From positions 1 to 59,762 of the forward strand of contig CAZJKE010000010.1 of assembly GCA_964546585.1 (NCBI GenBank): 59,762 bases of DNA, read 5' to 3'. Positions 8,463-16,794 of this stretch are shown in pieces; the stretch's first letter is position 1, and each line of letters begins with the position of its first letter. Both the position numbers and the translations under genes were made by a program. The notes under the pieces were generated by a model. It did no database searches. It was not told the origin of the DNA and saw only the letters and a list, made by a program, of their open reading frames with translations. The DNA is from CAZJKE01 sp964546585 (GTDB lineage: Bacteria > Planctomycetota > Phycisphaerae > Phycisphaerales > SM1A02).

Positions 8463-9641
8463 ATGTCCCCCATGGATGTCATCAGTTTCATTGTGTCCAT
8501 CCTTCTGGCGTGTTGCTGCGTGCTGTGGCTCATTCTTCTCTTCCGGCTTCTCAAGATGGCGATGACGCGGGCGAACATCCGGGAAGGACTCGATCTACCC
8601 TCACCGGACAACGAGAAAGTGAGCATCGTGGTGCCGGCGCACAACGAGGAACGGTGCATTGATGACTGCATCCGTGGCCTGCGTCAACAGACGCACCGCG
8701 ACATCGAAATCATCATGGTGCTCGATCGATGCACGGACGGAACCACCGAGATCGCCCACAGACATGCGAGCGAAGACGACCGCGTCGTCGTCATCGAGAA
8801 CGAATCCTGCCCGGATGACTGGGCCGGCAAGTGCAATGCCGCCCGCGTCGGCGCGTCGCGAGCCACGGGAGACTGGCTACTGTTCTCCGATGCGGATACC
8901 ACCTTCGACCCGCGACTGGTGCGAGCATCCGTCGCATCTGCAACGAAACGAGACGCATCGCTGCTGAGCATTCTGAGTACGCTCACGACCGGCCGTTTCT
9001 TCGAGAGGATCGTTCAGCCAATGGCGAGCACTTTTCTCGTGCGAATCTTCCCAATCGACCGAGTCAACCGCGAACATCGTCCGAGGCCATTCGCCAACGG
9101 CCAGTTCCTGTTGTTCCGCCGCGACGCATACGAGTCAATTGGTGGGCACGAGGCGGTCAAGGATGATCTTCTGGAGGACATCGCCTTCGCCAAGAAGATG
9201 CATCTTGGAGGCGGCCGCGTGCAGCTGTTGCTCGCCGACGGGATGCTGACATGTTCGATGTACGACTCGTTCTGGAAATTCTGCGAAGGATGGCGGCGCA
9301 TCTTCGTCGAGGCAGGCGGTCGCAACCCGTCCATCCTTCGCCACAACGCATGGCTGTCGGCGACGGTCGGCGTGGCCGCGCCGTTGATGGGGTATCTGGG
9401 TGTGGTCTTGGGCGCAACGATACTTCCGGATCTGCTCGTACTTGGCATCTCGGCTGTTGCGCTACAGTTGATCGTGACGGGCTGGTTGTACCGCATCAAC
9501 GGCGCACCGCTCCTGTGGGCGTTCTTGGCGCCGATTGGCGCAGCGGTGGTAGCAAGATTGTTTCTTGATGCGGCATCCATGGTCGAGAACCGGACACCTA
9601 TTCGATGGGGCGGTCGTGAGTACATTCTGGAGCCGAGGTAG
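8463..9641 (+). CDS. Membrane-associated family 2 glycosyltransferase
   Basis: This 392-residue protein has an N-terminal membrane helix (about residues 7-28), a GT-A catalytic domain, and three C-terminal helices (about 300-370). VSIVVPAHNEE is the family-2 nucleotide-binding start, SDADTTF supplies the DxD metal site, and DDLLEDIAFAKK the later acidic pair. GWRRIF resembles the processive-type motif region. The architecture matches HpnB/CrtQ-like glycosyltransferases acting on lipid or carotenoid acceptors at the inner membrane face. The acceptor cannot be deduced. It is divergent from nnrE and followed after 3 bases by surE, so probably co-transcribed with it. Confidence 0.85.
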   Translation: MSPMDVISFIVSILLACCCVLWLILLFRLLKMAMTRANIREGLDLPSPDNEKVSIVVPAHNEERCIDDCIRGLRQQTHRDIEIIMVLDRCTDGTTEIAHRHASEDDRVVVIENESCPDDWAGKCNAARVGASRATGDWLLFSDADTTFDPRLVRASVASATKRDASLLSILSTLTTGRFFERIVQPMASTFLVRIFPIDRVNREHRPRPFANGQFLLFRRDAYESIGGHEAVKDDLLEDIAFAKKMHLGGGRVQLLLADGMLTCSMYDSFWKFCEGWRRIFVEAGGRNPSILRHNAWLSATVGVAAPLMGYLGVVLGATILPDLLVLGISAVALQLIVTGWLYRINGAPLLWAFLAPIGAAVVARLFLDAASMVENRTPIRWGGREYILEPR

Positions 9642-9644
9642 CGG

Positions 9645-10439
9645 ATGCGGATTCTGCTGACAAACGACGACGGCATTCGAGCGCCCGGAATTGTGGCACT
9701 GCACGAGGCGTTGGAGGGACTGGGCGACATTGTCGTCTTTGCTCCTGAAACGGTGCAATCCGCGACCAGCCACGGCATTACCTACACATCGCCGCTCATG
9801 ACACAGGAGGTGCAGGTCACGACGACAATGAGTGGCACTGCAGTTGATGGGCGCCCAGCCGACTGTGTGAAACTCGCACTCCGAGAAATCTGGGAGGAGC
9901 GGTTTGGCCCAGGTTCGCGCCCTGATCTGACCATCAGCGGCATGAACGCCGGTGCCAATGTCGGCATCAACATCATCTATTCAGGCACGGTCGCCGCCGC
10001 CATCGAGTCGGCCTTTCTGGGTGTGCCAGCGATTTCCGTCAGCCTTTATCTGGGTGATCGCGACAACATCTGCTGGGAGCGGGCTGCGGAAATTGGCCGC
10101 ACGTCGATTGATCGGGTTCTTGAACACGACCTGCATCCGCATGAAGTTGTCAACTTGAACATTCCTCGCTGTGAGTCACCACAGATGCCGATGCCGGAGA
10201 TCCGCGTTGTCGAGATGAACGCCGCGGGCGATCTCGGCACCTACGATCGCCGCGAGAGTCCAATGGGACGCACCTACTACTGGGCGGCGGGCAGCGGTAT
10301 GGAGTTCGCGCACACCGCAGAGGGAAGTGATGTCGAAGCGTTGAAGGAGGGGTGTGTCACGCTGACACCGCTGCGATATATCCTGACGGACCTCCAACGG
10401 CTCGATGTCTGGCGAGATCGCATCACCGACCGAATGTAA
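9645..10439 (+). CDS. surE: SurE 5'/3'-nucleotidase
   Basis: This 264-residue metal-dependent phosphatase dephosphorylates nucleoside monophosphates in the cytoplasm. The N-terminus MRILLTNDDGIRAPGI carries the Asp-Asp metal pair. SATSHGIT, GRPADCVKLAL and SGMNAGANVGINIIYSGTV are the other conserved SurE blocks. Length and motif order are normal. It starts three bases after the glycosyltransferase stop. Its last 17 bases overlap the end of the convergent TonB-like gene, so neither gene has room for its own terminator. Confidence 0.95.
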   Translation: MRILLTNDDGIRAPGIVALHEALEGLGDIVVFAPETVQSATSHGITYTSPLMTQEVQVTTTMSGTAVDGRPADCVKLALREIWEERFGPGSRPDLTISGMNAGANVGINIIYSGTVAAAIESAFLGVPAISVSLYLGDRDNICWERAAEIGRTSIDRVLEHDLHPHEVVNLNIPRCESPQMPMPEIRVVEMNAAGDLGTYDRRESPMGRTYYWAAGSGMEFAHTAEGSDVEALKEGCVTLTPLRYILTDLQRLDVWRDRITDRM

Positions 10440-11268
10440 TTTCAATTGGGATGCGGATCATCTCACCTTCGCCCATTGCATCGATGCGCTCCCCGGATGC
10501 TCGCCATGAATAGAGGCTTGACTTCAGCGTGCGATCAATGGATCCGCTGCCTGTTCCCTCGGTGATGTCCACGATGATTGGCCGGCCGGTCCGGTCGATG
10601 ACAAGCGTGGCCAACATGCTTCCTGGAGCGGATGTCACGGCTTGATGTGCAGTAAAGGACGGCCTCCTTGGCCGGAGTTGGATTCCTTCGCCTGCTACCG
10701 GTTTGCCGGTCTTCCAGTTCTCGGGCGGGACCTCGATTGTCGATGTGGGGTCCGCGTCGCGATCGGCGGGATCTGCGGTCTTGGATTCCACCGGGGTTCC
10801 TGCGGTCGCGGGAGGTGCGGGGGGCTGCGGCGGTTGAGGCGGTGCAGGCATCGGCGTTGACTGGGCGGCGGCAAGCAGTTGTGTGCCAAGATCGGACAGA
10901 TCTTGCAACAACTCGGCGAGTAGTGGTGTGGACGGCGAGGGCGTTGGTTCGGACTCCGCTGTGGGGATGTTGATGGGATCCATCTGCATGGCCGCCTGCT
11001 CCTGTTCCGCGAAAACGGCGAGGTGTTGTTCGTACTCGCGGTATCCGATCCAGGTGAGCGTGGATGTCTGGGATTCGGACAGTCCAAGGTGGATGTCCGG
11101 AGGCTCCTCCGGCGGTGTCGGAATGTGCGACGCATCGGCGGCAGGCGCCCGCCATGCGCCGGGACTCTCCAGTCCTCTTGCGAGAACCGGAAGGAAGAGT
11201 GCGTGGGCAGCAATCGAACCGCCGATCGCAACCAGCGTCGCCGTCCGGTCAGCGCTGCGCATCATCAT
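10423..11268 (-). CDS. TonB-like energy-transducing protein
   Basis: This protein of about 281 residues has a single N-terminal membrane helix (about residues 12-30), a long periplasmic linker with a proline-rich segment (PPQPPQPPAPP), and a C-terminal domain of about 75 residues resembling TonB_C (MLATLVIDRTGRP, then a terminal amphipathic strand). It would couple the inner-membrane proton-motive force to outer-membrane receptors together with ExbD, whose gene overlaps its 5' end. Several ATGs occur in a row at 11268, 11265 and 11262, and the exact start is unsure. No exbB gene is nearby. The C-terminal match is by general pattern only. Confidence 0.7.
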   Translation of the reverse strand: MMMRSADRTATLVAIGGSIAAHALFLPVLARGLESPGAWRAPAADASHIPTPPEEPPDIHLGLSESQTSTLTWIGYREYEQHLAVFAEQEQAAMQMDPINIPTAESEPTPSPSTPLLAELLQDLSDLGTQLLAAAQSTPMPAPPQPPQPPAPPATAGTPVESKTADPADRDADPTSTIEVPPENWKTGKPVAGEGIQLRPRRPSFTAHQAVTSAPGSMLATLVIDRTGRPIIVDITEGTGSGSIDRTLKSSLYSWRASGERIDAMGEGEMIRIPIEITFGR

Positions 11269-11677
11269 CCGCCTCGCCGACAAGGAATATCTCCAGTCCT
11301 TCTCCGCGCAGCCGATCCCATGTACCGGTTAACAGCGGGCCGCGATCGACGATGGCCTCGCCCTTCTCCATGACGACATAGATGGCAGCATCCGGAGACT
11401 CCATGAGTCGCCTGTTGACCGCGTCGACAACATCACGCAGAGGAGTCGGCGTGCTTCCGACATAGATCTGCCCGTCCACTGCAAGCGTGACTGAAACCAC
11501 GGGACGGGGTTGGACTGCTTCCGCCGCGGCGTAGGATTCGAGGGGAACGGGAAGGACCTCGGCCCGGATCATGAGCACCATTGCGTAGATGAAGAAGGTC
11601 AACAACAGAAACACAACATCGATGAGCGGCATCATCTCCACTCGCGCATCATGTTCGGTGCGGCGGATCGCTCGCAT
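11249..11677 (-). CDS. exbD: ExbD/TolR-family biopolymer transport protein
   Basis: This 142-residue inner-membrane protein has the family hallmark PLIDVVFLLLTFFI (about residues 16-29). Its membrane Asp carries protons in ExbBD/TolQR stators. A periplasmic domain with VTLAVDGQIYVG follows. It normally works with ExbB/TolQ, not found here. The start is the ATG at 11677, with a strong GGAGGAG nine bases upstream that is partly formed by the stop of the STAS gene, so translation is coupled to that gene. The last bases overlap the TonB-like gene. Confidence 0.9.
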   Translation of the reverse strand: MRAIRRTEHDARVEMMPLIDVVFLLLTFFIYAMVLMIRAEVLPVPLESYAAAEAVQPRPVVSVTLAVDGQIYVGSTPTPLRDVVDAVNRRLMESPDAAIYVVMEKGEAIVDRGPLLTGTWDRLRGEGLEIFLVGEADDDAQR

Positions 11678-11682
11678 GTGTG

Positions 11683-12024
11683 CTACTCCTCCACGATGAG
11701 GGTTGCCAGTGCGGTTGTGACATCCTCGGTGAAGTGAAACACGCGGTCGAGTCCAGTCGCGAGCATGGTGGACCAGACGGCATCCGAGATGTTGCAGATG
11801 ATCAGGCGTCGTTCCTTCTCACGAAGGAGTTTTCGTGCCTCGATGAGCGCGCCGAGATTCGAGGAATTCATCGCATTGACGGCCTGAAGATCGACAATCA
11901 CATCAGGTGGCGAATCTCCGTCCGTCTCGAGTCGCCGCAAGACCGCATCGGTGTCTTCTGAAAAATCGGGCTCGTCCCGCATTTCCAGAATCAGCACGCT
12001 GTCGGACCACTGGTTGAGGGTCAT
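11683..12024 (-). CDS. STAS-domain protein (anti-anti-sigma type)
   Basis: This 113-residue single-domain protein resembles SpoIIAA/RsbV: a central VDLQAVNAMNSSNLGALI segment has Ser residues at the site phosphorylated in that family, followed by the amphipathic helix EARKLLREKERRLI. Such proteins bind anti-sigma kinases and are reactivated by PP2C phosphatases. No anti-sigma kinase gene is adjacent, but a SpoIIE-type phosphatase is encoded at 31491-33611. Pairing the two is speculation. The ATG at 12024 was chosen over 12057, which would run through the hairpin at the end of gyrA. Its place between gyrA and exbD has no obvious functional logic. Confidence 0.85.
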   Translation of the reverse strand: MTLNQWSDSVLILEMRDEPDFSEDTDAVLRRLETDGDSPPDVIVDLQAVNAMNSSNLGALIEARKLLREKERRLIICNISDAVWSTMLATGLDRVFHFTEDVTTALATLIVEE

Positions 12025-12036
12025 GGCCTCACGATA

Positions 12037-12067
12037 GCAACAAACGGTGTCAGACACCCTCTGTTGC
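12037..12067. terminator. Two-tier hairpin spanning the gyrA stop codon
   Basis: An inner palindrome GGTGTCAGACACC (12046-12058) is flanked by outer complementary arms GCAACA (12037-12042) and TGTTGC (12062-12067). The gyrA stop codon (minus strand TGA, 12052-12050) is the centre of the inner palindrome. No T-run follows in either direction, and the STAS gene starts 13 bases further on, so read-through is likely. The hairpin may tune expression rather than stop it. Confidence 0.6.
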
Positions 12068-14668
12068 TACGGGTTCATCTGAGGCTTCGACCTTGCCAGC
12101 GGCGATGAGTCGATCACCCTCCTTGAGGTTGACGATGCGGACGCCCTTGGTATTGCGGCCGATCCGGCTGATGGAATCGGCGGCAATCCGCACAAGCATC
12201 CCCCCGGCGCTGATGAACATGAGGCTGTCGCCATCGCGGACGGCCCTGATATCGGCGACCAGGCCATTTCGGTCACCGGTCTGGATGTCCCGCCGCCCCT
12301 TTCCACCACGACCCTGCGGCCGAGTATCGCCGTTCTCAGAGCGAATCAGGTACTCGTCCATCGTCGTTCGCTTGCCATAGCCGTTCTCGGTGATGGTCAG
12401 CAGGTCGGCATCGTCGCTTGCCAACACTGCGCCGATGATGCAATCGCCGTCGGCGAGCACGATTCCACGAACGCCTGCGGCAGTCCGCCCCATCGGCCTG
12501 GCGTCGGTCTCGTTGAACCGAATTGACATGCCGTGCGAGGTCGCCATGAGAATGTCGCCGTGGCCATCAGTCTTGATCACATCCACCAGCGCATCTCCGT
12601 CGTTCAGACGGATTGCGCGAATACCGGCACGGTTCACATTCCGATAGTCCTGAACAGGTGTTCGCTTGATGCGGCCCTGCGAAGTCGTGAACACAAGCAT
12701 GTCGTTGCTGTGCTCGAAATCTCGAATGTTCCGGAAAGCAACCACCGTTTCGCCTTCTCGAAGCTGCAGAAGATTGACGATAGCGCGGCCGCGGCTCGTT
12801 CGCGACACCTCGGGGAACTGGTACGCCTTGAGCCTGAAGACCCGGCCCGTGCTGGTGAAGCAGAACAGGTCATCATGGGTCGAGGCCACAAAGATGTGCT
12901 CGATGAAATCGCCATCCTTGGTTTCGCCCCCGCGTATGCCGCGGCCGCCCCGGCCCTGTTCGCGGAACGTGTCGATCGGCAGCCGCTTCACATAGCCCTG
13001 ATGCGAAATCGTGACGACGACTTCGTGTTCTGCGATCAGATCGCCGAGATCGAACTCGTCCTCCTCCGCCTCAACGAACGATGTCTTTCGCGGCGTTGCA
13101 AACTTGGACTTCATCTCGTGGCAGTCTTCGCGAATAATGTCGAGAACGCGACTATCGTCGGCGAGAATGGATTCGCAGTCATCGATTTTCTCAAGCAGTT
13201 CAGCGTGATCGCCCGTCAGTTTTTCGATCTCCAGCCCTACCAACTGGATCAGTCGAAGGCCGCCGATCGCGTCGGCTTGCGCCTTGGACAACTGAATGCC
13301 ATCGGCCGATGCTTCGATCAGTCGATTGGCAATCAACTTCGCATACTCGTGATCGGCGGGAATGCGGAAGTCGCGAGTCATGAGCTTCTCGATGGCTTCC
13401 TCGCGTGTCCTGCTGGCGCGAATGAGGGCAATGACCTCATCGATATCGCAGACCGCGTAAATAAGACCTTCCAGACGATGCGCGGCCTTGCGAGCCTCGC
13501 GTAGCAGGTATTCGGTACGCCGGCGAATGACCTCGCGACGATGGTCGATGAAACAGTTGATGAGATCGCGAAGTCCCAGCGTGCGTGGGCGTCCATTGAC
13601 CAACGCGATGTTGATGACCGATACGGTCGACTGCAATGGCGTGTATCTGAAGAGTTGTCGTTCGACCACCTCAGGATCGGCACCGCGCTTGAGGTACACG
13701 ACGATTCGAGTGCGCCACTTCTTTCCCGAGAAGTTCTTGATGTCCGCCACATCCGGAATGCGACCAGATTTCGCGCATTCCACAATCTTCTCGATCAGGC
13801 CGTTCTGTACCAGTTGATAGGGGATCTCATCAATGACAATGGCTTGTCGCCTGCCGATTTCCTCGCGATGCACGGTGCCGCGAACTGTGATCCGTCCTCT
13901 TCCCGTGGCGTAAGACTCGGCGACGCCTCGTCGGCCGACTACGCAGCCACCGGTTGGGAAGTCAGGACCCGGGACCAACTGCAACAGGTCGGTCAGTTCG
14001 AGGTCGGGGTCATCAATGATGGCAATAATTGCATCGCAGATCTCGCCGACATTGTGCGGCGGCATCGAACAGGACATGCCGACGGCAATGCCACTCGACC
14101 CGTTGACCAGAAGATTCGGGAACCGCGACGGCAGCACGGTTGGTTCGGTGCGAGTTTCGTCATAGTTCGGGCGAAAGTCGACCGTGTCCAACTTGATGTC
14201 GTCGAGCATCTCCACCGTCGCTTGCGTCATGCGGGCTTCGGTGTATCGCATGGCCGCAGGTGGATCGCCGTCGATCGAACCGAAGTTGCCTTGCTTGTCG
14301 ACCAGAGGGACGCGAATTTTCCAATCCTGCCCCATGTTGACAAGCGTTGGATAAATCACCGACTCGCCGTGCGGGTGATAGTTGCCGGAGGTATCACCGG
14401 CAATCTTCGCGCACTTTCGATGTTTGCGTCCCGGCGTCAGATTGAGGTCGTGCATCGCGACCAGAATGCGTCGCTGCGACGGCTTGAGTCCGTCCCGGAC
14501 ATCAGGCAGCGCGCGATCCGTGATCGTCGACATCGCATAGGTCAGGTAACTCTCCTGGAGTTCCTTCTCAATGAGTTGATCGATCACCATCCCAAGGTTG
14601 GGACCGGAGTCGTCGGGGGCGCCGTTCTGTTCGGGTGCACTGCTCATGGCCTTGGCAGGGCCGTGCAT
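12050..14668 (-). CDS. gyrA: DNA gyrase subunit A
   Basis: This 872-residue breakage-reunion subunit of gyrase acts with GyrB to supercoil DNA. AAMRYTEARMT contains the active-site Tyr, and SSGIAVGMS and GRRQAIVIDEIPYQ are typical. The C-terminal domain has six beta-pinwheel repeats and a GyrA box variant, QGRGGRG, so this is GyrA and not ParC. The ATG at 14668 is preceded by GAGG at a good distance and is preferred over 14647. In the quinolone region the E. coli Ser83 position is Ser but the Asp87 position is Pro (HPHGESVIYP). It lies in a minus-strand run with lpxI and a tlyA-like gene upstream. Confidence 0.97.
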   Translation of the reverse strand: MHGPAKAMSSAPEQNGAPDDSGPNLGMVIDQLIEKELQESYLTYAMSTITDRALPDVRDGLKPSQRRILVAMHDLNLTPGRKHRKCAKIAGDTSGNYHPHGESVIYPTLVNMGQDWKIRVPLVDKQGNFGSIDGDPPAAMRYTEARMTQATVEMLDDIKLDTVDFRPNYDETRTEPTVLPSRFPNLLVNGSSGIAVGMSCSMPPHNVGEICDAIIAIIDDPDLELTDLLQLVPGPDFPTGGCVVGRRGVAESYATGRGRITVRGTVHREEIGRRQAIVIDEIPYQLVQNGLIEKIVECAKSGRIPDVADIKNFSGKKWRTRIVVYLKRGADPEVVERQLFRYTPLQSTVSVINIALVNGRPRTLGLRDLINCFIDHRREVIRRRTEYLLREARKAAHRLEGLIYAVCDIDEVIALIRASRTREEAIEKLMTRDFRIPADHEYAKLIANRLIEASADGIQLSKAQADAIGGLRLIQLVGLEIEKLTGDHAELLEKIDDCESILADDSRVLDIIREDCHEMKSKFATPRKTSFVEAEEDEFDLGDLIAEHEVVVTISHQGYVKRLPIDTFREQGRGGRGIRGGETKDGDFIEHIFVASTHDDLFCFTSTGRVFRLKAYQFPEVSRTSRGRAIVNLLQLREGETVVAFRNIRDFEHSNDMLVFTTSQGRIKRTPVQDYRNVNRAGIRAIRLNDGDALVDVIKTDGHGDILMATSHGMSIRFNETDARPMGRTAAGVRGIVLADGDCIIGAVLASDDADLLTITENGYGKRTTMDEYLIRSENGDTRPQGRGGKGRRDIQTGDRNGLVADIRAVRDGDSLMFISAGGMLVRIAADSISRIGRNTKGVRIVNLKEGDRLIAAGKVEASDEPVATEGV

Positions 14669-14686
14669 TGTACCTCAACGGAGGTC

Positions 14687-15292
14687 TCAACGGGCTTCCG
14701 GCAGCCCTTCTGAAGTGGTCCTCAACAACATCAAATGTTCAGGATTTCCAGCGCCTTGGCGGCTACTTTTTTTGCCCCGAATGGGCGAGCGAGTTTCGGC
14801 AACGATGTCCACCGGATATTCCACGAGCATGTCACGCACACTCGCAAGAACGCCTTCAACAGCATCTTCCGAAATGCCGGATCCAACATCCTTGGAACCT
14901 CGATCAGAGGCCCCAAGTTCGTAATGCGGCTTCACCAGCGTGATGATCCAGGTGGGGGACCAGCCCAGAGCAGCGGGAATCGCCCGGTGCTGCGGCGTCC
15001 ACCCCAGATCCACCGTGACCAGATCAACTTCATCCGTCGGATCGAGGTGAAGTGCGTTGGTCCGCTCCATCACATGGACCCGATCGTCATTTCGAAGTGA
15101 CCATGCCAGTTCGCCGTATGCCGTATCCACAGCATGAATGCTTGCGGCACCTCGCTGCAGGAGACAATCCGTGAATCCACCAACATTGCAGCCGAGGTCG
15201 GCACATCGGAAGCCGGTGACATCCATTTCGAAGACATCGAGCGCGTGTTGCAACTTCAGTCCCGCGCGGGAGACGAAGGGGTGGTCGCTCAC
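14687..15292 (-). CDS. TlyA/FtsJ-like RNA methyltransferase, no S4 domain
   Basis: This 201-residue SAM-dependent methyltransferase has MSDHPFVSRAGLKL, DLGCNVGGFTDCLLQRGA (SAM-binding loop) and AVDTAYGELAW, which closely follow TlyA, the 2'-O-methyltransferase of rRNA and a haemolysin-annotated family. It lacks the N-terminal S4 RNA-binding domain of classical TlyA and starts directly at the methyltransferase linker. The catalytic Lys/Asp/Lys pattern is partly visible (TVDLGWTPQH, TLVKPHYE). The start overlaps the end of lpxI by four bases. It ends 18 bases before the gyrA start, so co-transcription is likely. Confidence 0.85.
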   Translation of the reverse strand: MSDHPFVSRAGLKLQHALDVFEMDVTGFRCADLGCNVGGFTDCLLQRGAASIHAVDTAYGELAWSLRNDDRVHVMERTNALHLDPTDEVDLVTVDLGWTPQHRAIPAALGWSPTWIITLVKPHYELGASDRGSKDVGSGISEDAVEGVLASVRDMLVEYPVDIVAETRSPIRGKKSSRQGAGNPEHLMLLRTTSEGLPEAR

Positions 15293-16131
15293 GCCTCGAC
15301 GCCGACGACCGCGATGCCTTGAGCGTCAGCCGCGGCCAGCACTGCCGGTCGATCCAGCAGAATGACGCGGCCACTTCCGACGGCGACGCAACTGCCGCCC
15401 GCCGCTTTCATCTGATCAATCGTGTCCACACCTATCGACGGAACATCGGTTCGCCGGTCCTGGTCGGAAGGCGAGGTCTTCAACAGCGTCCAGCCGCCGC
15501 TCGGGCACAGGTCACCGGCCCGCCTGATCATCGCCGCAGTTCCCTCGACCGCTTCCACCGCGATGACATCACCTTCCTTGACTGCCAATGCCTGCCCGAT
15601 GTGGAGTTCACTTGATCCCTGCACAAGCGGCCATGCAAAGTCAATGTCCGCCCGCTGCGACGCGGCGGGTTGCACGGATCCGAGAACTCCGCCGGAGGCA
15701 AGATGATCTGGAATGAATGTTGTCGAATCGATGAGTGTGACTCCTGCGCGGTGCAGTTCATCGGCGACAGCCGCAAGCACCGTCGCGTTTCTTCGGTCGT
15801 GCCGCAGGCGACGATACCACAGCCGAAGCGAACGCAGGTCCGGGATATTTCGCAGGAGCCGCAGGGGGTCGTGCATCGCGGCTTTGCGAACACCGCCCGC
15901 CATGACGGCTTCGTCCGCGCCCCATCTTTGCAACAGACGGATCCAACGGCTCATTCTCGCCATGCCCGCCGTTGCGAAGGCATCACAGTACTCGGGAAGT
16001 TCAGGTGCAAACTGCCCCCGCAGCCCGACGCAGCAGACGCGATGCCCGGCGGCGCGTGCGCCACGGGCAATCAACAATGGCAGCACACCGTCGCCGGCGA
16101 TGAGCCCAAGAACGTGTTCATTCTTCTGCAT
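15289..16131 (-). CDS. lpxI: LpxI-type UDP-2,3-diacylglucosamine pyrophosphatase
   Basis: This protein of about 280 residues belongs to the LpxI (DUF1009) family, which hydrolyses UDP-2,3-diacylglucosamine to lipid X in lipid A synthesis. Family marks are LGLIAGDGVLPLLIARGA, MAGGVRK, DRRNATVLAAVADELHRAGV, TFIPDHLASGGVLG and PSIGVDTIDQMKAAGGSCVAVGSGRVILLD. It implies that this organism makes lipid A. The start is uncertain between the ATGs at 16149 and 16131. The latter gives the usual short N-terminus. It overlaps the LOG gene upstream and the tlyA-like gene downstream. Confidence 0.92.
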   Translation of the reverse strand: MQKNEHVLGLIAGDGVLPLLIARGARAAGHRVCCVGLRGQFAPELPEYCDAFATAGMARMSRWIRLLQRWGADEAVMAGGVRKAAMHDPLRLLRNIPDLRSLRLWYRRLRHDRRNATVLAAVADELHRAGVTLIDSTTFIPDHLASGGVLGSVQPAASQRADIDFAWPLVQGSSELHIGQALAVKEGDVIAVEAVEGTAAMIRRAGDLCPSGGWTLLKTSPSDQDRRTDVPSIGVDTIDQMKAAGGSCVAVGSGRVILLDRPAVLAAADAQGIAVVGVEA

Positions 16132-16738
16132 GGTTGCAGTATCCACCATCTTTGCTCTGGTGCATCGGCAGGATGTCGAGGTGGCTCGGCTGCGGGTGAT
16201 CGCCGTCGATCAGGTGGTCTAGCACCGCGTCCGGGCACGAATGCACATGCAACACATCCCGCAATGCCGGGCGGATGAATCGATGTTCAATCCCGTGTTC
16301 GATGAGCCGCACCAGCGCTTCAAAGTAGTCGGCCACATTCACAATGCCGATGGGCTTCGTGTGATCGTTCAACTGGCGGCCGACCAGCACCTCGAAGAAT
16401 TCTTCGTAGGTGCCGATTCCACCCGGAAGGACCAGAAAGGCATCGCCCCTATCGGCCATGATACGCCGCCGCTCCTGCATCGTGTCAACGACGATCAGTT
16501 CATCGCAATCCTCGTTGGCTTGCTCGTGATCCACCAGTTTGTGGGTCATGACGCCGACAACAGACGCACCCGCCGCTGCCGCCGCTCTGGCGACCTCGCC
16601 CATGAGGCCAATGCGACCGCCGCCGTAGACCAGCGTCAACCCTCGCTGGGCAATGGATCGCCCGACGGCTTCCGCGACATCGTGAAAGACCGGATCGAGT
16701 TGGGTGGAGGATCCGCAATAGACGGTGATGGCTTCCAT
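16118..16738 (-). CDS. LOG-family protein (nucleoside 5'-monophosphate phosphoribohydrolase-like)
   Basis: This 206-residue protein has the two LOG signatures: LVYGGGRIGLMGEVARAA, and FLVLPGGIGTYEEFFEV containing PGGxGTxxE. Characterised members release free bases from nucleotide 5'-monophosphates, including cytokinin precursors, and many bacterial ones are annotated as TIGR00730 proteins. The ATG at 16738 gives the standard N-terminus MEAITVYCGSS. In-frame codons up to 17017 lie opposite the wecA-like gene and were discarded. It is the first gene of the minus-strand lpxI-gyrA run and is divergent from the wecA-like gene, with 56 bases between. Confidence 0.9.
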   Translation of the reverse strand: MEAITVYCGSSTQLDPVFHDVAEAVGRSIAQRGLTLVYGGGRIGLMGEVARAAAAAGASVVGVMTHKLVDHEQANEDCDELIVVDTMQERRRIMADRGDAFLVLPGGIGTYEEFFEVLVGRQLNDHTKPIGIVNVADYFEALVRLIEHGIEHRFIRPALRDVLHVHSCPDAVLDHLIDGDHPQPSHLDILPMHQSKDGGYCNHAEE

Positions 16739-16794
16739 GGCGTGTGGGGGCCATTCTACCTCGGCGAAGTGTCTGTCCCTCGTAGGATGTGTAC

